Counted from the first letter of the stretch, positions 41,274-52,094 are shown. The stretch is 64,000 bases of DNA from F23-B02 sp963633225 (GCA_963633225.1 CAVGXR010000063.1:1-64000); one strand, 5' to 3'. The notes: generated by a model not told the origin, from the letters alone. Numbers and translations: made by a program.

Positions 41274-41634
41274 TTGCTACCTCACTTTCAAGCTCTGCAA
41301 GGACGCTTTCCATCTCTGTCGGCTTGCCCATTTTGATTACTACAGTGCCGTCGCGCATATCCGTGATGGCGCCGCTGAGGCTGTAATCGCTGTTGTCATA
41401 TTCCTGCTCGTCAACGGTCTCGCCGGTCTGTTCGCCCGTGTCAGGGTCATAGACAGGCACGCTGTTTTTTGCCACTATGCTCCACGGTGTGTTATCCGGC
41501 AGCAGCGCAAGGGCTCCCGCGTAGCTCATGTTCAGCGTGATGCTCTTTGTGCTGCGCTTATCCCAATCGTAATCGGTGGTCTTACCGTTTATCGTCGCGG
41601 GATACAGCGTGTTGTTTACTTTGATGTATGTCAT
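41266..41634 (-). CDS. Phage protein of unknown function
   Basis: A 122-residue protein starting MTYIKVNNTLYPATINGK, predicted mostly beta, with the segment NTPWSIVAKNSVPVYDPDTG. ATG 41634 has AAAGGAG just upstream; an earlier in-frame start lacks one. It lies between the receptor-binding protein and a small tail-associated protein and is probably a tail component. I recognise no family with certainty. Confidence 0.55.
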   Translation of the reverse strand: MTYIKVNNTLYPATINGKTTDYDWDKRSTKSITLNMSYAGALALLPDNTPWSIVAKNSVPVYDPDTGEQTGETVDEQEYDNSDYSLSGAITDMRDGTVVIKMGKPTEMESVLAELESEVANG

Positions 41635-41645
41635 TGTGTCTCCTT

Positions 41646-42395
41646 TCATACCTCTATGAGTTCAAGATTGCTATCAACTTCCATTGTTGCGGGAAGCGTA
41701 AAGCAGGGACATACTGCCAATTCCGTGCTTTGCAATACACGCCCGAATGCGCCTGAGGTGTAAATGGCTGCATATGAACCTCTATACATACGTGTTATCG
41801 ATCGCGTCCATTGCGTCTGTTTACTTGGAACAAGCGAATCGCTTATGCTCAACTTTGTTCCTTCCACGTACGTAAGAGCCGATACCTCGTCAGATGAATC
41901 ATTATACTCATAGCCAATTTCGGTTGCTGAAAGTAGGAATATACCTTTCGTGCACGTATTTGACTTAGGACCGCTAACAAACGTAGTTGTACTAATTGCC
42001 GCCTGTACAATACTACTGAATCGATTTAAATAATCCCCATTCAGTTTAGTACATACAGCAGAAGACTGGAAAGCTATATAGCTAGAGCCAGAGGATACCG
42101 CCCACAATTCATCCAAACAGCTCTTTCGGACAAGTAACACCCTTCCAACGCCGTTTAATTCACTTTCGTAGTTTTGCTTTGCGGTAAAAAACTCAACGGG
42201 ATTACCGTTTTCTTTTATAGTAATAACATCCCCCTCCGCGAGTTCACCGAGAGGGACTGTAAACTTAATATCATAACCAGTGCCGCCTATAAGTGTCCGA
42301 CCCTTTTTTATGTCATAACCAGTACCGCATATAGACGTTCGGCCATTCTTAATATCATAAGCTGCACCGCCGATTAAAGATTTAGATGATGGCAT
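41646..42395 (-). CDS. Receptor-binding/tail-fibre tip protein with tandem N-terminal repeats
   Basis: A 249-residue protein. The N terminus has three tandem repeats of about 13 residues with the pattern (S/T)(L/I)IGGTGYDIKxGRT. A DUF6273-like beta domain follows (VPLGELAEGDVITIKENG to CPCFTLPATMEV), of a type found at the tips of Clostridia phage tails and in surface proteins. ATG 42395 has AAGGGGG upstream; two earlier in-frame starts (42416, 42437) are possible but overlap the preceding gene. The repeats may attach the domain to the fibre or vary in number. Confidence 0.6.
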   Translation of the reverse strand: MPSSKSLIGGAAYDIKNGRTSICGTGYDIKKGRTLIGGTGYDIKFTVPLGELAEGDVITIKENGNPVEFFTAKQNYESELNGVGRVLLVRKSCLDELWAVSSGSSYIAFQSSAVCTKLNGDYLNRFSSIVQAAISTTTFVSGPKSNTCTKGIFLLSATEIGYEYNDSSDEVSALTYVEGTKLSISDSLVPSKQTQWTRSITRMYRGSYAAIYTSGAFGRVLQSTELAVCPCFTLPATMEVDSNLELIEV

Positions 42396-42408
42396 ACCAA
42401 CATCCCCC

Positions 42409-43266
42409 TTAACCATATAACCATGCGATTTGCCCATCTACTGTGGGTGTTGCTTCTGCCGTGACAAAATACTCGTTGCGCAATGCTGCGGCACTAGTAG
42501 CAACAGTGTCTGGGCCATAACTTGCTGTTTTGACAGCTACTTCGCTTACGAAGCTATCCATGATAAATTTATTCCATTTATACGTCACAGTGCCGTCGCT
42601 GTTAGATATTATTCGCCTACACATATATGGTACGTTGTTACTTCCCGTTGGAAACGTACATAAATACATCTGTCCCACCGCACCTACAGTGTCCTCATCA
42701 GGAGCAACTATACCCTTGATGACATTAAACATCTCGGACCATGTGTATACACCGTCATTTATTGCTACGCAACGCCACACACGCCCTACTGAAGGGTTAA
42801 TATACTCTTGACCAAGTACGCCTACGGTCGAGGTTGACGGCGCAGAAGCGCCTAAAATAGGTACAATATGCGACGTACTGTCTGCCGTATGAGCATTCAG
42901 ATTCTGCTGTACAATCCCCGCTGCACCACTTGTATCAGCGGTAAATACCAGGTTTTCAGCTCTCTCTGACCAGTATTTTGCATTATTGGTATTTTCGCCA
43001 GTGCGAGTTCCGGTGCCTCCGACCGCCCAGCTTTCCGCAGCTTGTTTTGAATTGGTTGCCTTCGTTTCCGATTCGGATGCTTTGACCTGCGATTCGGCAG
43101 CTGAAACAGCCGAGTTATATGCTGATTGCTGAGCGTCTTTCGCATAAGTCATTGCATTTGTAGACTCGTTATTCATAGCGACAAGGGCATCGTGTATTGA
43201 CCCACGTACTTCTTCTCCGTAAACAGCACTGAGAATTTTAGCTAAATAAGTGCTTAAGTTAGCCAT
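42409..43266 (-). CDS. Phage tail fibre protein
   Basis: A 285-residue protein. The N terminus STYLAKILSAVYGEEVRGSI is typical of fibre proteins that bind the tail tip. An Ala/Ser-rich coiled-coil segment follows (AQQSAYNSAVSAAESQVKAS), then beta-rich segments with VGVLGQEYINPSVGRVWRCV and AVGQMYLCTFPTGSNNVPYM, probably triple-stranded shaft modules. ATG 43266 has AAAGGAGG upstream and overlaps the stop of the Tal gene. Confidence 0.7.
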   Translation of the reverse strand: MANLSTYLAKILSAVYGEEVRGSIHDALVAMNNESTNAMTYAKDAQQSAYNSAVSAAESQVKASESETKATNSKQAAESWAVGGTGTRTGENTNNAKYWSERAENLVFTADTSGAAGIVQQNLNAHTADSTSHIVPILGASAPSTSTVGVLGQEYINPSVGRVWRCVAINDGVYTWSEMFNVIKGIVAPDEDTVGAVGQMYLCTFPTGSNNVPYMCRRIISNSDGTVTYKWNKFIMDSFVSEVAVKTASYGPDTVATSAAALRNEYFVTAEATPTVDGQIAWLYG

Positions 43267-44956
43267 TCGTATCCTCCTTTTGAAGTAATGTCTGCACCCC
43301 ATCATAAAGTTTTTGCACCATGTGCGTGATCAGTGCAACGAACTCCTCATATGTAAGCAAATATCTATAGTCATCACCTGTCACAGTACTCTTGACCAGA
43401 AAGGCTAAATCAGCAGGCAGTAATCCTGCCTCTGCTATGGCTTTTTCAACATCCTGAGCAATAAAGCCAATATGAGTTTTGCTGGGGTTTTCGTCATCGT
43501 ATTTAAACGCGACAGGCTTTAGATTATAAAATATCTGTTCATATTTACGCATATCGTAATCGATGGAGTTTTTCACTCTGTAATCTGACAGGATAGATGG
43601 CGATTTACTCATCAAAATATCTTCTCCAACCGATAAATACGAATTAGCCCCTTGTATTCTTGTTCCTGCACTAGCAGCCAAAATATAGGGGGCGTTTCCT
43701 TTACCGTTTGCTCCGTATACCATTGCGCCGGAAACAGTTGTGCCGTCATAGTCAATACCTTCGCCTTTGCAAAAACCGCCATATTCGCAGGAGTAATCAA
43801 CATTGTTGGCTGAAATAGTGCCCGATTTAATTGAACCGCCGTCCAATTTATTAAGATTGCTTGACGCAGAAGCACTGTTTTTATTATTTATATATGTCAA
43901 ACTGGTTTTGACGGTCACGCCCATTTTGAATTGGGTGTTCTCCGGGCTATCCAAAGGGATCTCCAGCTTCGTCACTGGGAACATCCTATCGAGTCCGTGC
44001 GGACGTGAGATGACTTGGATTTGATCAAGAAGCTCTACTGTTTCTATATCAGGATTAAGATAGTGCAGATCAACCGCATTCACGGTCAATTCCATGCTAT
44101 CAAATTGCAGATCACTTAGGTAGGAGCTTGCTTTTTCAAGCAGTGCAGACGCATCCGATATGTCATCCCACGTGACAGTTTTTTCTATCCAGCCATATGC
44201 AGCTACCGCATCCTCAGACTTAACATAAATACTCCCGTCATTCACGCTTTCCACAGTCAGATAAGAATCCTGTCCCCCTGTGCTGTTGCTCTGTCGATTT
44301 CCCAATGGCACTATGACTGTCGCAAACTCGGACATATCCCAACCCTTTGTGTAATCTATGAGATTTTCTCCGAACCGTATCGCCTGAGCACAAGAGCCCG
44401 GATAATCCTCCAGATAGTCTAAATACCTGACTCCGTTTTCTTTACGGATCCGTAAATGTCCGCCATATTCATCAACGAGATCATTAAGGACCTTTATTGT
44501 TTTTTCATAATTGGTGCTGTGCTCTGGAAAATTATCGTCTGATACTGTCACAGTTCCGATAACAAACTGTTTGTTGGCAAAGACTTTGTCGTTGTGCACG
44601 GTAAGTAATGAGGCTATATAGTCACTAATGGAAGTATTCGTGTATGTTTTAGGCGGCTGTATCGTATCATTGAGAAACGCAAGCTCCCCCTCGCATGTCA
44701 GTTCCCTGTTTTTATAGAAATCTTCGTTCTCGGAAAGGACTCTGCCACTCCATATTTCTACGCCATCTTTCAATACTAAAATATCAGTCATCATGCGCTG
44801 TATGTAAGAGTATCCTGCATTTGTAGAAGGAACCGTCATCGTAAGTGTACCGGCAGCATTGTCTTCCATCGTCAGTTTTGGGTTCAGAAGCTTCATGTCT
44901 TCTAACGAGTATTTGTCATTATAGATACAAATATCATCAGCATAGATTGAATACAT
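43259..44956 (-). CDS. Tail tip (Tal-like) protein with S74-type C-terminal region
   Basis: A 565-residue tail tip protein. The first 350 residues are the prophage tail endopeptidase/Tal fold that plugs the tail end (MYSIYADDICIYNDKYSLED, GSLTMTV-type strands, a VVPLGN segment). Near residue 455 begins an intramolecular chaperone-like region of the S74 type (SDYRVKNSIDYDMRKYEQIF, then LKPVAFKYDDEN and HIGFIAQDVEKAI), which folds trimers and may self-cleave. It follows Dit with a 3-base gap. Confidence 0.75.
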   Translation of the reverse strand: MYSIYADDICIYNDKYSLEDMKLLNPKLTMEDNAAGTLTMTVPSTNAGYSYIQRMMTDILVLKDGVEIWSGRVLSENEDFYKNRELTCEGELAFLNDTIQPPKTYTNTSISDYIASLLTVHNDKVFANKQFVIGTVTVSDDNFPEHSTNYEKTIKVLNDLVDEYGGHLRIRKENGVRYLDYLEDYPGSCAQAIRFGENLIDYTKGWDMSEFATVIVPLGNRQSNSTGGQDSYLTVESVNDGSIYVKSEDAVAAYGWIEKTVTWDDISDASALLEKASSYLSDLQFDSMELTVNAVDLHYLNPDIETVELLDQIQVISRPHGLDRMFPVTKLEIPLDSPENTQFKMGVTVKTSLTYINNKNSASASSNLNKLDGGSIKSGTISANNVDYSCEYGGFCKGEGIDYDGTTVSGAMVYGANGKGNAPYILAASAGTRIQGANSYLSVGEDILMSKSPSILSDYRVKNSIDYDMRKYEQIFYNLKPVAFKYDDENPSKTHIGFIAQDVEKAIAEAGLLPADLAFLVKSTVTGDDYRYLLTYEEFVALITHMVQKLYDGVQTLLQKEDTNG

Positions 44957-44959
44957 TAC

Positions 44960-45721
44960 TCATAGTCTCCCTTGTCTGAAATCTACTGACACCGTGGCGT
45001 TGCCCGTAGTGCTCCATAAGTAAAGCGTGTTTCCTTCACTTCCATAAAATATAAATTCAGGAATTCTCGTAGTTCCGTCTGAAAGTATTTTAGTTATGTC
45101 TATGTCAAGATGCGGGTTAACGAATCTGATATACACCCCTCGTCCTGAGCTGCTATTGACAATAAAATCGGGGCATACTGGCGCTACTCCATATAGAGCT
45201 GCTGGAATATTAATCTGTGTGGAAGCTGTGGTGACTGCAATTTCACGAAATACCGGTGGCTGGATAACTCCATTTTGAAAATTAAGCAAGTCCCAGTGCC
45301 AGTCATCAATGGATGATTGCGCAGAGCGCTTATATGGATTTACGTCATAGTCTATGGTAATTCTCGATCGGTCCTTTTCAGATTTCCACGCATTAACCGT
45401 GAAACGCCCTTCGTAGTAGTACTCAGGGTCGTCCTCAAGGACAGCGTGCATGTTTTGGCCATGGAGGTAGCCCATTATGTCTGAATAAGCTACCTGCCAT
45501 GCCTTAAAATCGTTCATCACAATAAACTCTAAACTGCCCGTTCGGTTTTCAAAGATAGGATAACCCGTAAGTGCTTGCGACAGATCTATAACACTGTCCA
45601 TGCCGGGTATATCTATAACTTTGGTCTTTTGCGGCGGCGGATTAAATAGTGGTCTGGAGGCGGGGACTAACCGCCAATCATCCCATGTGTTCTTATCTCC
45701 GAATGTAATAGAATGATACAA
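44960..45721 (-). CDS. Distal tail protein (Dit)
   Basis: A 253-residue Dit-like protein that forms the hub joining the tail tube to the tip complex. Typical segments are SITFGDKNTWDDWRLVPASR, an IPGMDSVIDLSQALTGYP strand pair and a C-terminal galectin-like half. It lies between tape measure and Tal, the canonical position, with 1-base and 3-base gaps. Confidence 0.82.
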   Translation of the reverse strand: MYHSITFGDKNTWDDWRLVPASRPLFNPPPQKTKVIDIPGMDSVIDLSQALTGYPIFENRTGSLEFIVMNDFKAWQVAYSDIMGYLHGQNMHAVLEDDPEYYYEGRFTVNAWKSEKDRSRITIDYDVNPYKRSAQSSIDDWHWDLLNFQNGVIQPPVFREIAVTTASTQINIPAALYGVAPVCPDFIVNSSSGRGVYIRFVNPHLDIDITKILSDGTTRIPEFIFYGSEGNTLYLWSTTGNATVSVDFRQGRL

Positions 45722-45722
45722 C

Positions 45723-48700
45723 TTAATTCCCCCTCCCCCTTAACATTGCTTTCTGCCCAAGAGCAGTATCCATAGGATCTACGAGCTCACCGACAAGCGC
45801 TCCTGTGTTCATTACAACACGGATTTTTTCGATACGCTCGACCATGTAATTCATTTCTCCCCTAAGAGAACGAAGCTCACTTATCACACCGTCGTTATCG
45901 ACGTTAATTGTCTGAGTAGCTTCCCGATTCAGGCCAAAGGTAGATGCAGCTCCGCTGGCCAGTCTGAGCGATGCTCCAGAGGACAGTAAACCGTTTATTG
46001 TACCGGCTCCCGCTGTTATGTCGGACAGATCAAGAACGGGACGAACAACAGGATCTGTATCAATCACATCGTCAACTATATCTGCAAACGTCTGAAGCGC
46101 CCCCGAAAGGCCGTTTCTTGCGGATGAGGCAATGTCTGAGCCTGCTTCGTAAGAATTATGAATATAATCGTGTAAACCCTTGATGAAGCCCAAGCCCGTG
46201 TAATTACCCAGATTTCTGAATACTCGAGACGGAGAATTGATGTCGAGCGTTGTTTTTACTGCTTCCACACTTGCCAAAGCCATGTTCGTTATTTCATCCA
46301 AGAAACTTGACTCTTCGGATTTAACACCGTCTATGAGACCTCGGACGATTTGCTGACCAGTCGAATCCCAGCCAGCATCGGTGAGTATCTTCTGAGCCGT
46401 TTCAGACATTTCCTTCATTTCAGACTGGGTGTCGGTCTTAATGATGCCAACTTTCTCGGCAAATGTTTTACGCAGCTCATCCAATTTAGCAGCGGTGTCA
46501 GTATCAAGCTGATCCATTTCCGATTGCCATGTGCTGGTATACTCATCGAGTTCTTTTGCAGCATCTTCACGCAGCTTTTCGATATTCTCCTGTGTTTGAT
46601 CGCGCAAGTTCTCTAACTCGCTCGATGCTATTTCGTTAGCGGTATCGTGTTTTATACGCCACAGTTTTTCCAGTGTCTCAAGTTGCTCGTCGGTTGCGCT
46701 CGCCAGTGCTTCCATTTCTGCAACAGATTTTACGCCCATTTCTCTAAGTTCCTCAATGAACGCTGAATCAAGGCCTCTCTCCGAAAGGGTGTTAAGAGCA
46801 TTACTCCAATCGATAAGCTCCTCGACCTGACTTTTCATATTGGATGTTAGAGTTGCAATATCCGTCTCTTTACGTTCAGAAACCGCATCAAACAGGCTAT
46901 AGGACTTATAAAGTGTGTCGGCCCTCGATGTCACAGCATCCTCGTACTCTTTATTAAGAGATGCTATATCACTCTCAAGCTGCTCGTTGATCGATTTGAC
47001 CTTTTCGGCATACTCTTCTTCAAGCTCAACGCGCTTCTGATTAGCCTCTTCCTGAGCAGACTGAATATCTTCTATGTACTGCTTCTGGGCATCAGCTATT
47101 TCTTTTTCGAGCTGATACACTTTGAGATCGAGCTTTTCACGAGTCTCGCTTCCCTCGGCATAACGTCTTTGCACGCGCTTATATGCAGCAAGCTCCTCGG
47201 CCAGAGTGAGGTCGTTGTAGTTTTTCTTCTTTTCGATCCAATCCATCGAGTACTGATAGGTAGCGGCAACAAGTTCATTTTGAACTCTGTAGACTTCTCT
47301 GTCTATCTTGATTCTCTCTTCGCTTCCTTCAGCATACATCTTCTGCAGAGCTTCCCAACCGGCAAGTTCTTCTTTAAGACTAATCTCACTGTAATACTTT
47401 TTCTCTTCAAGCCATGTCTGGAATGATTCCAGTCCCTGTTTGCTTGCCTCTATAGCTGCGTTACTCATCTTGGCCGATGCCCACGTCACAGGAACAATAC
47501 CGTTATTAATACCTATAACCATACCTTCGCCTATGTTTTTGCCAAGCTCTATGAACTCTTTTGAAGGTGAATGGCTATCAAGGGCTTTCTTAGCCGCAAC
47601 AAGAGCTGCTCTACCGAGATTCCAGCCTGCACTTGATGCGCTGCTAAGCTTAGATTTGATGCCAAGGATGAAACCTTGTGCAACATCTTTACCAGCCTGA
47701 TTAAAATCGTCTCTATATTTGCGAACAGAATCTACGGCAGAATTCAAGCTAGACTGCACGGTTCTCAGCATAGATTCCACAGCAGTTTTTGCCGACTTTT
47801 TTCCGCTGTCGAACGCGCTTACGAAATTCTTTATGCTATTCGCGGCAACCTTACTTAAAGCAATGCTGAAATTAGAAAGTACAGAAGCATCAACGGACTG
47901 TATGTTTTTGATGAGTGTCACAATACTCCGCACACAAGAAGTTGCCGAAGCAACTTTATTCGGATCGACATTTTGGACATTCTTAGAGTACGCCGAAAGA
48001 CTTACTCCAAATGATTCGAGTTTAGAACCGAATGTCTTAAGGTCACTACTACCGCCAAATATACCGGCAAGCCCACCGCTTTTGGGTACGGCTCCGGCTA
48101 ACGAAACTAACGTCTTAGCAATTGCTGCTGCTTTGGTGGACACATTTGTATCCATACCTTTAACGGCTGCTGAAAAATCGGCCATCGCTTCGCCAAGCGG
48201 AGCAAGGCTTTTTGTAAACTCTTCAACAGAATTTCCACCAGTCAGCCATGAGGTTATACTATTAATAACATCCGCGCCGGTTATGACAAGTATGGCTTTA
48301 GCGAGTGTTTTAACGCCGGTAAGGACGTTTCCTGTAACGGCCTTAACTCCGGTCACAAACGGCTCTACGTTAGTAGCAAACGCTGAAAGATTGGCACCTA
48401 TTGCGGGCAATCCGCTCGTAAGTCCCGCTCCAAGACCGCCTATGATGCTTCCGACAAACTCGCCGATGGCATAGCCGATTTTTGCGACTAACTGTCCGCC
48501 GTCTTCAACGAGCTGCGTAAGTCCGGGGATTCTGGAGAGCGCACCAAATGCCGCAAATATAGCCCCTATTTCAGCTATTAGCAATGCCAATTTGGCAACC
48601 GCAGACATGGCTTTTGTAATTAAGGGGTTGATGAGAGCCAGCCCACCAATTATTGCCGCGACGGCAAGGATTCCTTTTCCGGCTTTCTCCGCCATATCAG

Positions 48701-51700
48701 TTTCAATGCTTGAGATGGAATCGAATATGGACGAGAACAGGGTGACGATGAATTTAACTCCAGCATCAACCATTTCGGGAGTCCTTTGCGTAAGTTCTTC
48801 AAATATCTTTATAACGAACCGACAAAGTCGGTCTATTATGGTTGGAGTGTACTCTACCATAGTGTCTAAAATTGTAATTACGGTCGTAAACGCTGATTCA
48901 GCGAGTGTCTCTGCACCGTCAGCAATCGTCTTTGCTATGGTTACTATACCTTCCCCAACTTTCACAGCAATAGTTGGTATCATTTCAACGATCCCGATAA
49001 TGATCGCTGATACGACTGACGCGATTGCCGTTGCGCTTACGGTACCTGCCGCAGCTAAAGATATAAGGCCCGCAGCCATAGCTGTTATGCCGACTCCTGC
49101 CGTTAGCATCCCAGCCCCCATAAGAGCAATTGCAGCACTGAGGGTCAGTATAGTCGGCGCTAATGGTGACAAAACTGCTCCAGCAACACATAGAACAGTA
49201 AACGCAGCCGCAAGAGCAATTATACTTTTTGCTATTTCGCCCAAGGTCATCGACCCAAGCATAGAAAGAACCGGCGTTAGAACAAGCAGTGCCGTGGCGG
49301 CTGCTAGCAAGGCGGCAGAGCCAGCAAGCGTTCCATTCATAGCCTTCAAACCAATTGCCAAAATAACAATTGACGCGCCAATGGCCGCAAGCCCCTTGAT
49401 CATCTGATCCCAGCCCATTCCCGAGAGATTAGTTAAAGCTTTTCCAAGAATAGCAATTGAAGCTGCCATAAGGATCATTTGACCTGCTCCTTTGGTGCTC
49501 TCGCCTTTAGCTATAATTTTTGCAGCAGCAACAAGAACAGTCGCGACACCGAGAAGTCCGGCGCCTCCTCTGATTAATTCGTCCCAACTAAGAGCCGACA
49601 GATTCTCACAGACTTTTGCCATAACCGCAATACCGGCGGACATAATCAGCATCTGACCGGCGAATTTAGTTATCGAAGCGTTATCATCATTCAGTATCTT
49701 GGCCGCGGCAACGAATGAGGCAACCAGTGCGGTAATCCCTCCGATGCCTTTGGCTAATTCTTCTATACTTAATTTTGAAAGCTTCTCGCAAGCGGAGGCC
49801 AGTATAACAACCGCTGTTGACATGATAAGCATTTGACCGCCAAATTTAGTTAACGCTTTCTGGTTTTTGCTCATGATTTTATATGCTGTGACTAGTATGC
49901 TTACCAGCGCGGTTATTCCGCCAATACCTTTTGCCATTTCTTCTACAGTAAGTCCAGAAATTTTCTTCATCGCTGAAGCCAATATGGTCACTGCTGTAGC
50001 TAACATGATCATGCTTGTAGCAGCTGCAGTCATAGATATAGAATCTGTAATTTTCGACGAACCGAGCACATCGTAAACCTTCAGAACGCCCATCAACTCA
50101 GCAATTAGGGCGCTCATAACCGTTAACGATGCCGCCATCTTATCCTTATCTATCAGCGAAATGATTAGCATAGCCGCTGCGAGAACGAGTAAAGCTTTTG
50201 ACAACTTCATTATGTTGTCGTATTTCATGCTTTTATTAAATGTCCACAGCGAACTTTTTAGAGCATTAAATGCACTTACGATACCTTCAGGTGCTTTTAT
50301 TACAGATTCCAATGTTCCTAAGAATCCGTCTACCATTATACTCTTCCATCGTTTAATAACCGGTATCCAGTCATCAAAGAACTTCTTGTAAGCAGCCTTC
50401 AGAAGTATGAGGGTGCCCATCATTGTAAAAGCACCATTCAGACTGTCTCCATTGAAAGCACTGCCAATATTTTTAAAGAACTCGGAGATCTTAGAGCCTA
50501 TTTTACCAACTATCTCACCGAGCTTTTGGATGAGGCCGAGTAAGCTCTCGAATCCGGGACTGATGAATTTTTCGTTAGCTGCTCGTATGAAGTCCTTAAT
50601 ATTCTCTGCACATTTACCCAGATACTCAGATAGGCCACCTACAATCGCCTCAAACGCGCCGGTCTGTCTGATCGATTCGGATGTTTTTGTCAGCCATTGT
50701 CCCATGGCACCCGTTATTCCAAGAAATCCGCCTCTTATGCCAGTAAGTTTTGACAAGAGGTTACCGATTCCTTTAACGACGGCTATGAATACATCGGCCA
50801 CTAATTTAACCACCGAAAAAACGCCTTTAAATGTTTTTCTTAAGTTATATGCTTCCTGACAGCTGAGTTTCATTTTGGCAGTCATCTCTTTTATCTTATT
50901 CGTGAAATTTATCAGGTTCTCGGCTGTCGCCGCAGGAAAAATATCACGAAATGCTCGTCCGACGGGCGCCAAAATACTCCTCAGTGCAGAGAACGTATTA
51001 ACTAATGCCGATACGACATTGGAAAATATCTTTATAGAGTCTTCAGAACTGATCCTTGTTATAGCTGACTTAGCGGCCTCGGCCATTTTATTTACGCTTC
51101 CAGTAAATTGGTCAGCAAGTGGTCCAACAGCTTCTTTAACATCATTCACACGCTCTCGAATCGCATTAAACAGCTGAACGAGAGATCCATTTTGAACTAC
51201 AAGCGGCGATACAAATAATGCGCCAATACGAGCTAAAGCAGCCTTAATGTTTGACATAGCACCGTTGAAAGTCTCGTTTGCTCTTTTGGCATGCTCTCCG
51301 AAAGCCGAATCCATAGCTTGTGCAAACAATTCGAAAGAAATTTTGCCATCAGATACCATCTCACGCACTTCGGCTTCAGTTACCTCCGCACCATCTCCGA
51401 CCTCAGTTAGATACTTGGCCAATGTTGCAGCAGCATTCAGGCCTCTGCTTGACAATTGCAATAGCTGTTCACCCATAAGTCTGCCGTTACCGGCAACCGT
51501 AGTGAAGATTTGCGAGATACCCTCATACTCGCTATTTGTCATTGCAGCTACGCCGGTTATTGCTCTAAGTGCCGATTGCATTTCTGCACCTGATTGCATT
51601 CCTGTTGCTGCAAACTGCGCAGCAGCTTTAGCCGCCGAATCGTATGCATATGCCGTGCCATCGACCGAATCCATTGCATCCTGCATGACGGCTTGGACTT

Positions 51701-52094
51701 TTTCCTCATCGCCTAGCAGACCCTGAAGCTGAAAATGAGCATTTTCGATATTTAAAGCTCTGTTTATACCGCCTTGAATAATGCCGTTAGTGAGAAAGCT
51801 AATAGTTTTGGTTGCCAGCCGCATTACAGCATCAGTGATGTTCTCCACGGCGCGCATACCCACTATACCGAGCGTGGAAAACCGATTCTGCAATGACTCC
51901 ACACCGTTTGCTATCTTGTCAAGGGAAATCTCATTCGCTGCTTTTTCTACGCTCTTCAAACCGTTGGATGCGCCGTCCATTTTCAATGAGTTTTGCAACT
52001 TCTCCACGGATGAAATGCTGGTATGGATGTTTCTTTCGAACTCGTGATTGTCAAACTCCATTTCAACAACCCGTTCGTCAACTACTCTGCTCAC
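45723..52094 (-). CDS. Tape measure protein
   Basis: A 2123-residue protein, the largest in the window, which sets tail length. I chose GTG 52094, giving VSRVVDERVVEMEFDNHEFE, because GGAGG lies upstream and this is the usual start of the family; it overlaps the previous stop as GTGA. Segments include a tape-measure core (about 90-290), a long hydrophobic Ala/Ile-rich region with many potential membrane helices (about 640-1250), two SPS(K/R)xFxxLGxxxGxG motifs (near 1510 and 1990), and a Glu/Lys-rich coiled coil between them. No lysozyme or peptidase domain is recognised. Confidence 0.92.
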   Translation of the reverse strand: MSRVVDERVVEMEFDNHEFERNIHTSISSVEKLQNSLKMDGASNGLKSVEKAANEISLDKIANGVESLQNRFSTLGIVGMRAVENITDAVMRLATKTISFLTNGIIQGGINRALNIENAHFQLQGLLGDEEKVQAVMQDAMDSVDGTAYAYDSAAKAAAQFAATGMQSGAEMQSALRAITGVAAMTNSEYEGISQIFTTVAGNGRLMGEQLLQLSSRGLNAAATLAKYLTEVGDGAEVTEAEVREMVSDGKISFELFAQAMDSAFGEHAKRANETFNGAMSNIKAALARIGALFVSPLVVQNGSLVQLFNAIRERVNDVKEAVGPLADQFTGSVNKMAEAAKSAITRISSEDSIKIFSNVVSALVNTFSALRSILAPVGRAFRDIFPAATAENLINFTNKIKEMTAKMKLSCQEAYNLRKTFKGVFSVVKLVADVFIAVVKGIGNLLSKLTGIRGGFLGITGAMGQWLTKTSESIRQTGAFEAIVGGLSEYLGKCAENIKDFIRAANEKFISPGFESLLGLIQKLGEIVGKIGSKISEFFKNIGSAFNGDSLNGAFTMMGTLILLKAAYKKFFDDWIPVIKRWKSIMVDGFLGTLESVIKAPEGIVSAFNALKSSLWTFNKSMKYDNIMKLSKALLVLAAAMLIISLIDKDKMAASLTVMSALIAELMGVLKVYDVLGSSKITDSISMTAAATSMIMLATAVTILASAMKKISGLTVEEMAKGIGGITALVSILVTAYKIMSKNQKALTKFGGQMLIMSTAVVILASACEKLSKLSIEELAKGIGGITALVASFVAAAKILNDDNASITKFAGQMLIMSAGIAVMAKVCENLSALSWDELIRGGAGLLGVATVLVAAAKIIAKGESTKGAGQMILMAASIAILGKALTNLSGMGWDQMIKGLAAIGASIVILAIGLKAMNGTLAGSAALLAAATALLVLTPVLSMLGSMTLGEIAKSIIALAAAFTVLCVAGAVLSPLAPTILTLSAAIALMGAGMLTAGVGITAMAAGLISLAAAGTVSATAIASVVSAIIIGIVEMIPTIAVKVGEGIVTIAKTIADGAETLAESAFTTVITILDTMVEYTPTIIDRLCRFVIKIFEELTQRTPEMVDAGVKFIVTLFSSIFDSISSIETDMAEKAGKGILAVAAIIGGLALINPLITKAMSAVAKLALLIAEIGAIFAAFGALSRIPGLTQLVEDGGQLVAKIGYAIGEFVGSIIGGLGAGLTSGLPAIGANLSAFATNVEPFVTGVKAVTGNVLTGVKTLAKAILVITGADVINSITSWLTGGNSVEEFTKSLAPLGEAMADFSAAVKGMDTNVSTKAAAIAKTLVSLAGAVPKSGGLAGIFGGSSDLKTFGSKLESFGVSLSAYSKNVQNVDPNKVASATSCVRSIVTLIKNIQSVDASVLSNFSIALSKVAANSIKNFVSAFDSGKKSAKTAVESMLRTVQSSLNSAVDSVRKYRDDFNQAGKDVAQGFILGIKSKLSSASSAGWNLGRAALVAAKKALDSHSPSKEFIELGKNIGEGMVIGINNGIVPVTWASAKMSNAAIEASKQGLESFQTWLEEKKYYSEISLKEELAGWEALQKMYAEGSEERIKIDREVYRVQNELVAATYQYSMDWIEKKKNYNDLTLAEELAAYKRVQRRYAEGSETREKLDLKVYQLEKEIADAQKQYIEDIQSAQEEANQKRVELEEEYAEKVKSINEQLESDIASLNKEYEDAVTSRADTLYKSYSLFDAVSERKETDIATLTSNMKSQVEELIDWSNALNTLSERGLDSAFIEELREMGVKSVAEMEALASATDEQLETLEKLWRIKHDTANEIASSELENLRDQTQENIEKLREDAAKELDEYTSTWQSEMDQLDTDTAAKLDELRKTFAEKVGIIKTDTQSEMKEMSETAQKILTDAGWDSTGQQIVRGLIDGVKSEESSFLDEITNMALASVEAVKTTLDINSPSRVFRNLGNYTGLGFIKGLHDYIHNSYEAGSDIASSARNGLSGALQTFADIVDDVIDTDPVVRPVLDLSDITAGAGTINGLLSSGASLRLASGAASTFGLNREATQTINVDNDGVISELRSLRGEMNYMVERIEKIRVVMNTGALVGELVDPMDTALGQKAMLRGRGN

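Noticed and set aside
45723..52094. Open frames on the plus strand inside the tape measure gene (for example 48592-49407)
   Set aside because: They are low-complexity Ala/Ile mirror frames of the hydrophobic repeats, without ribosome sites.
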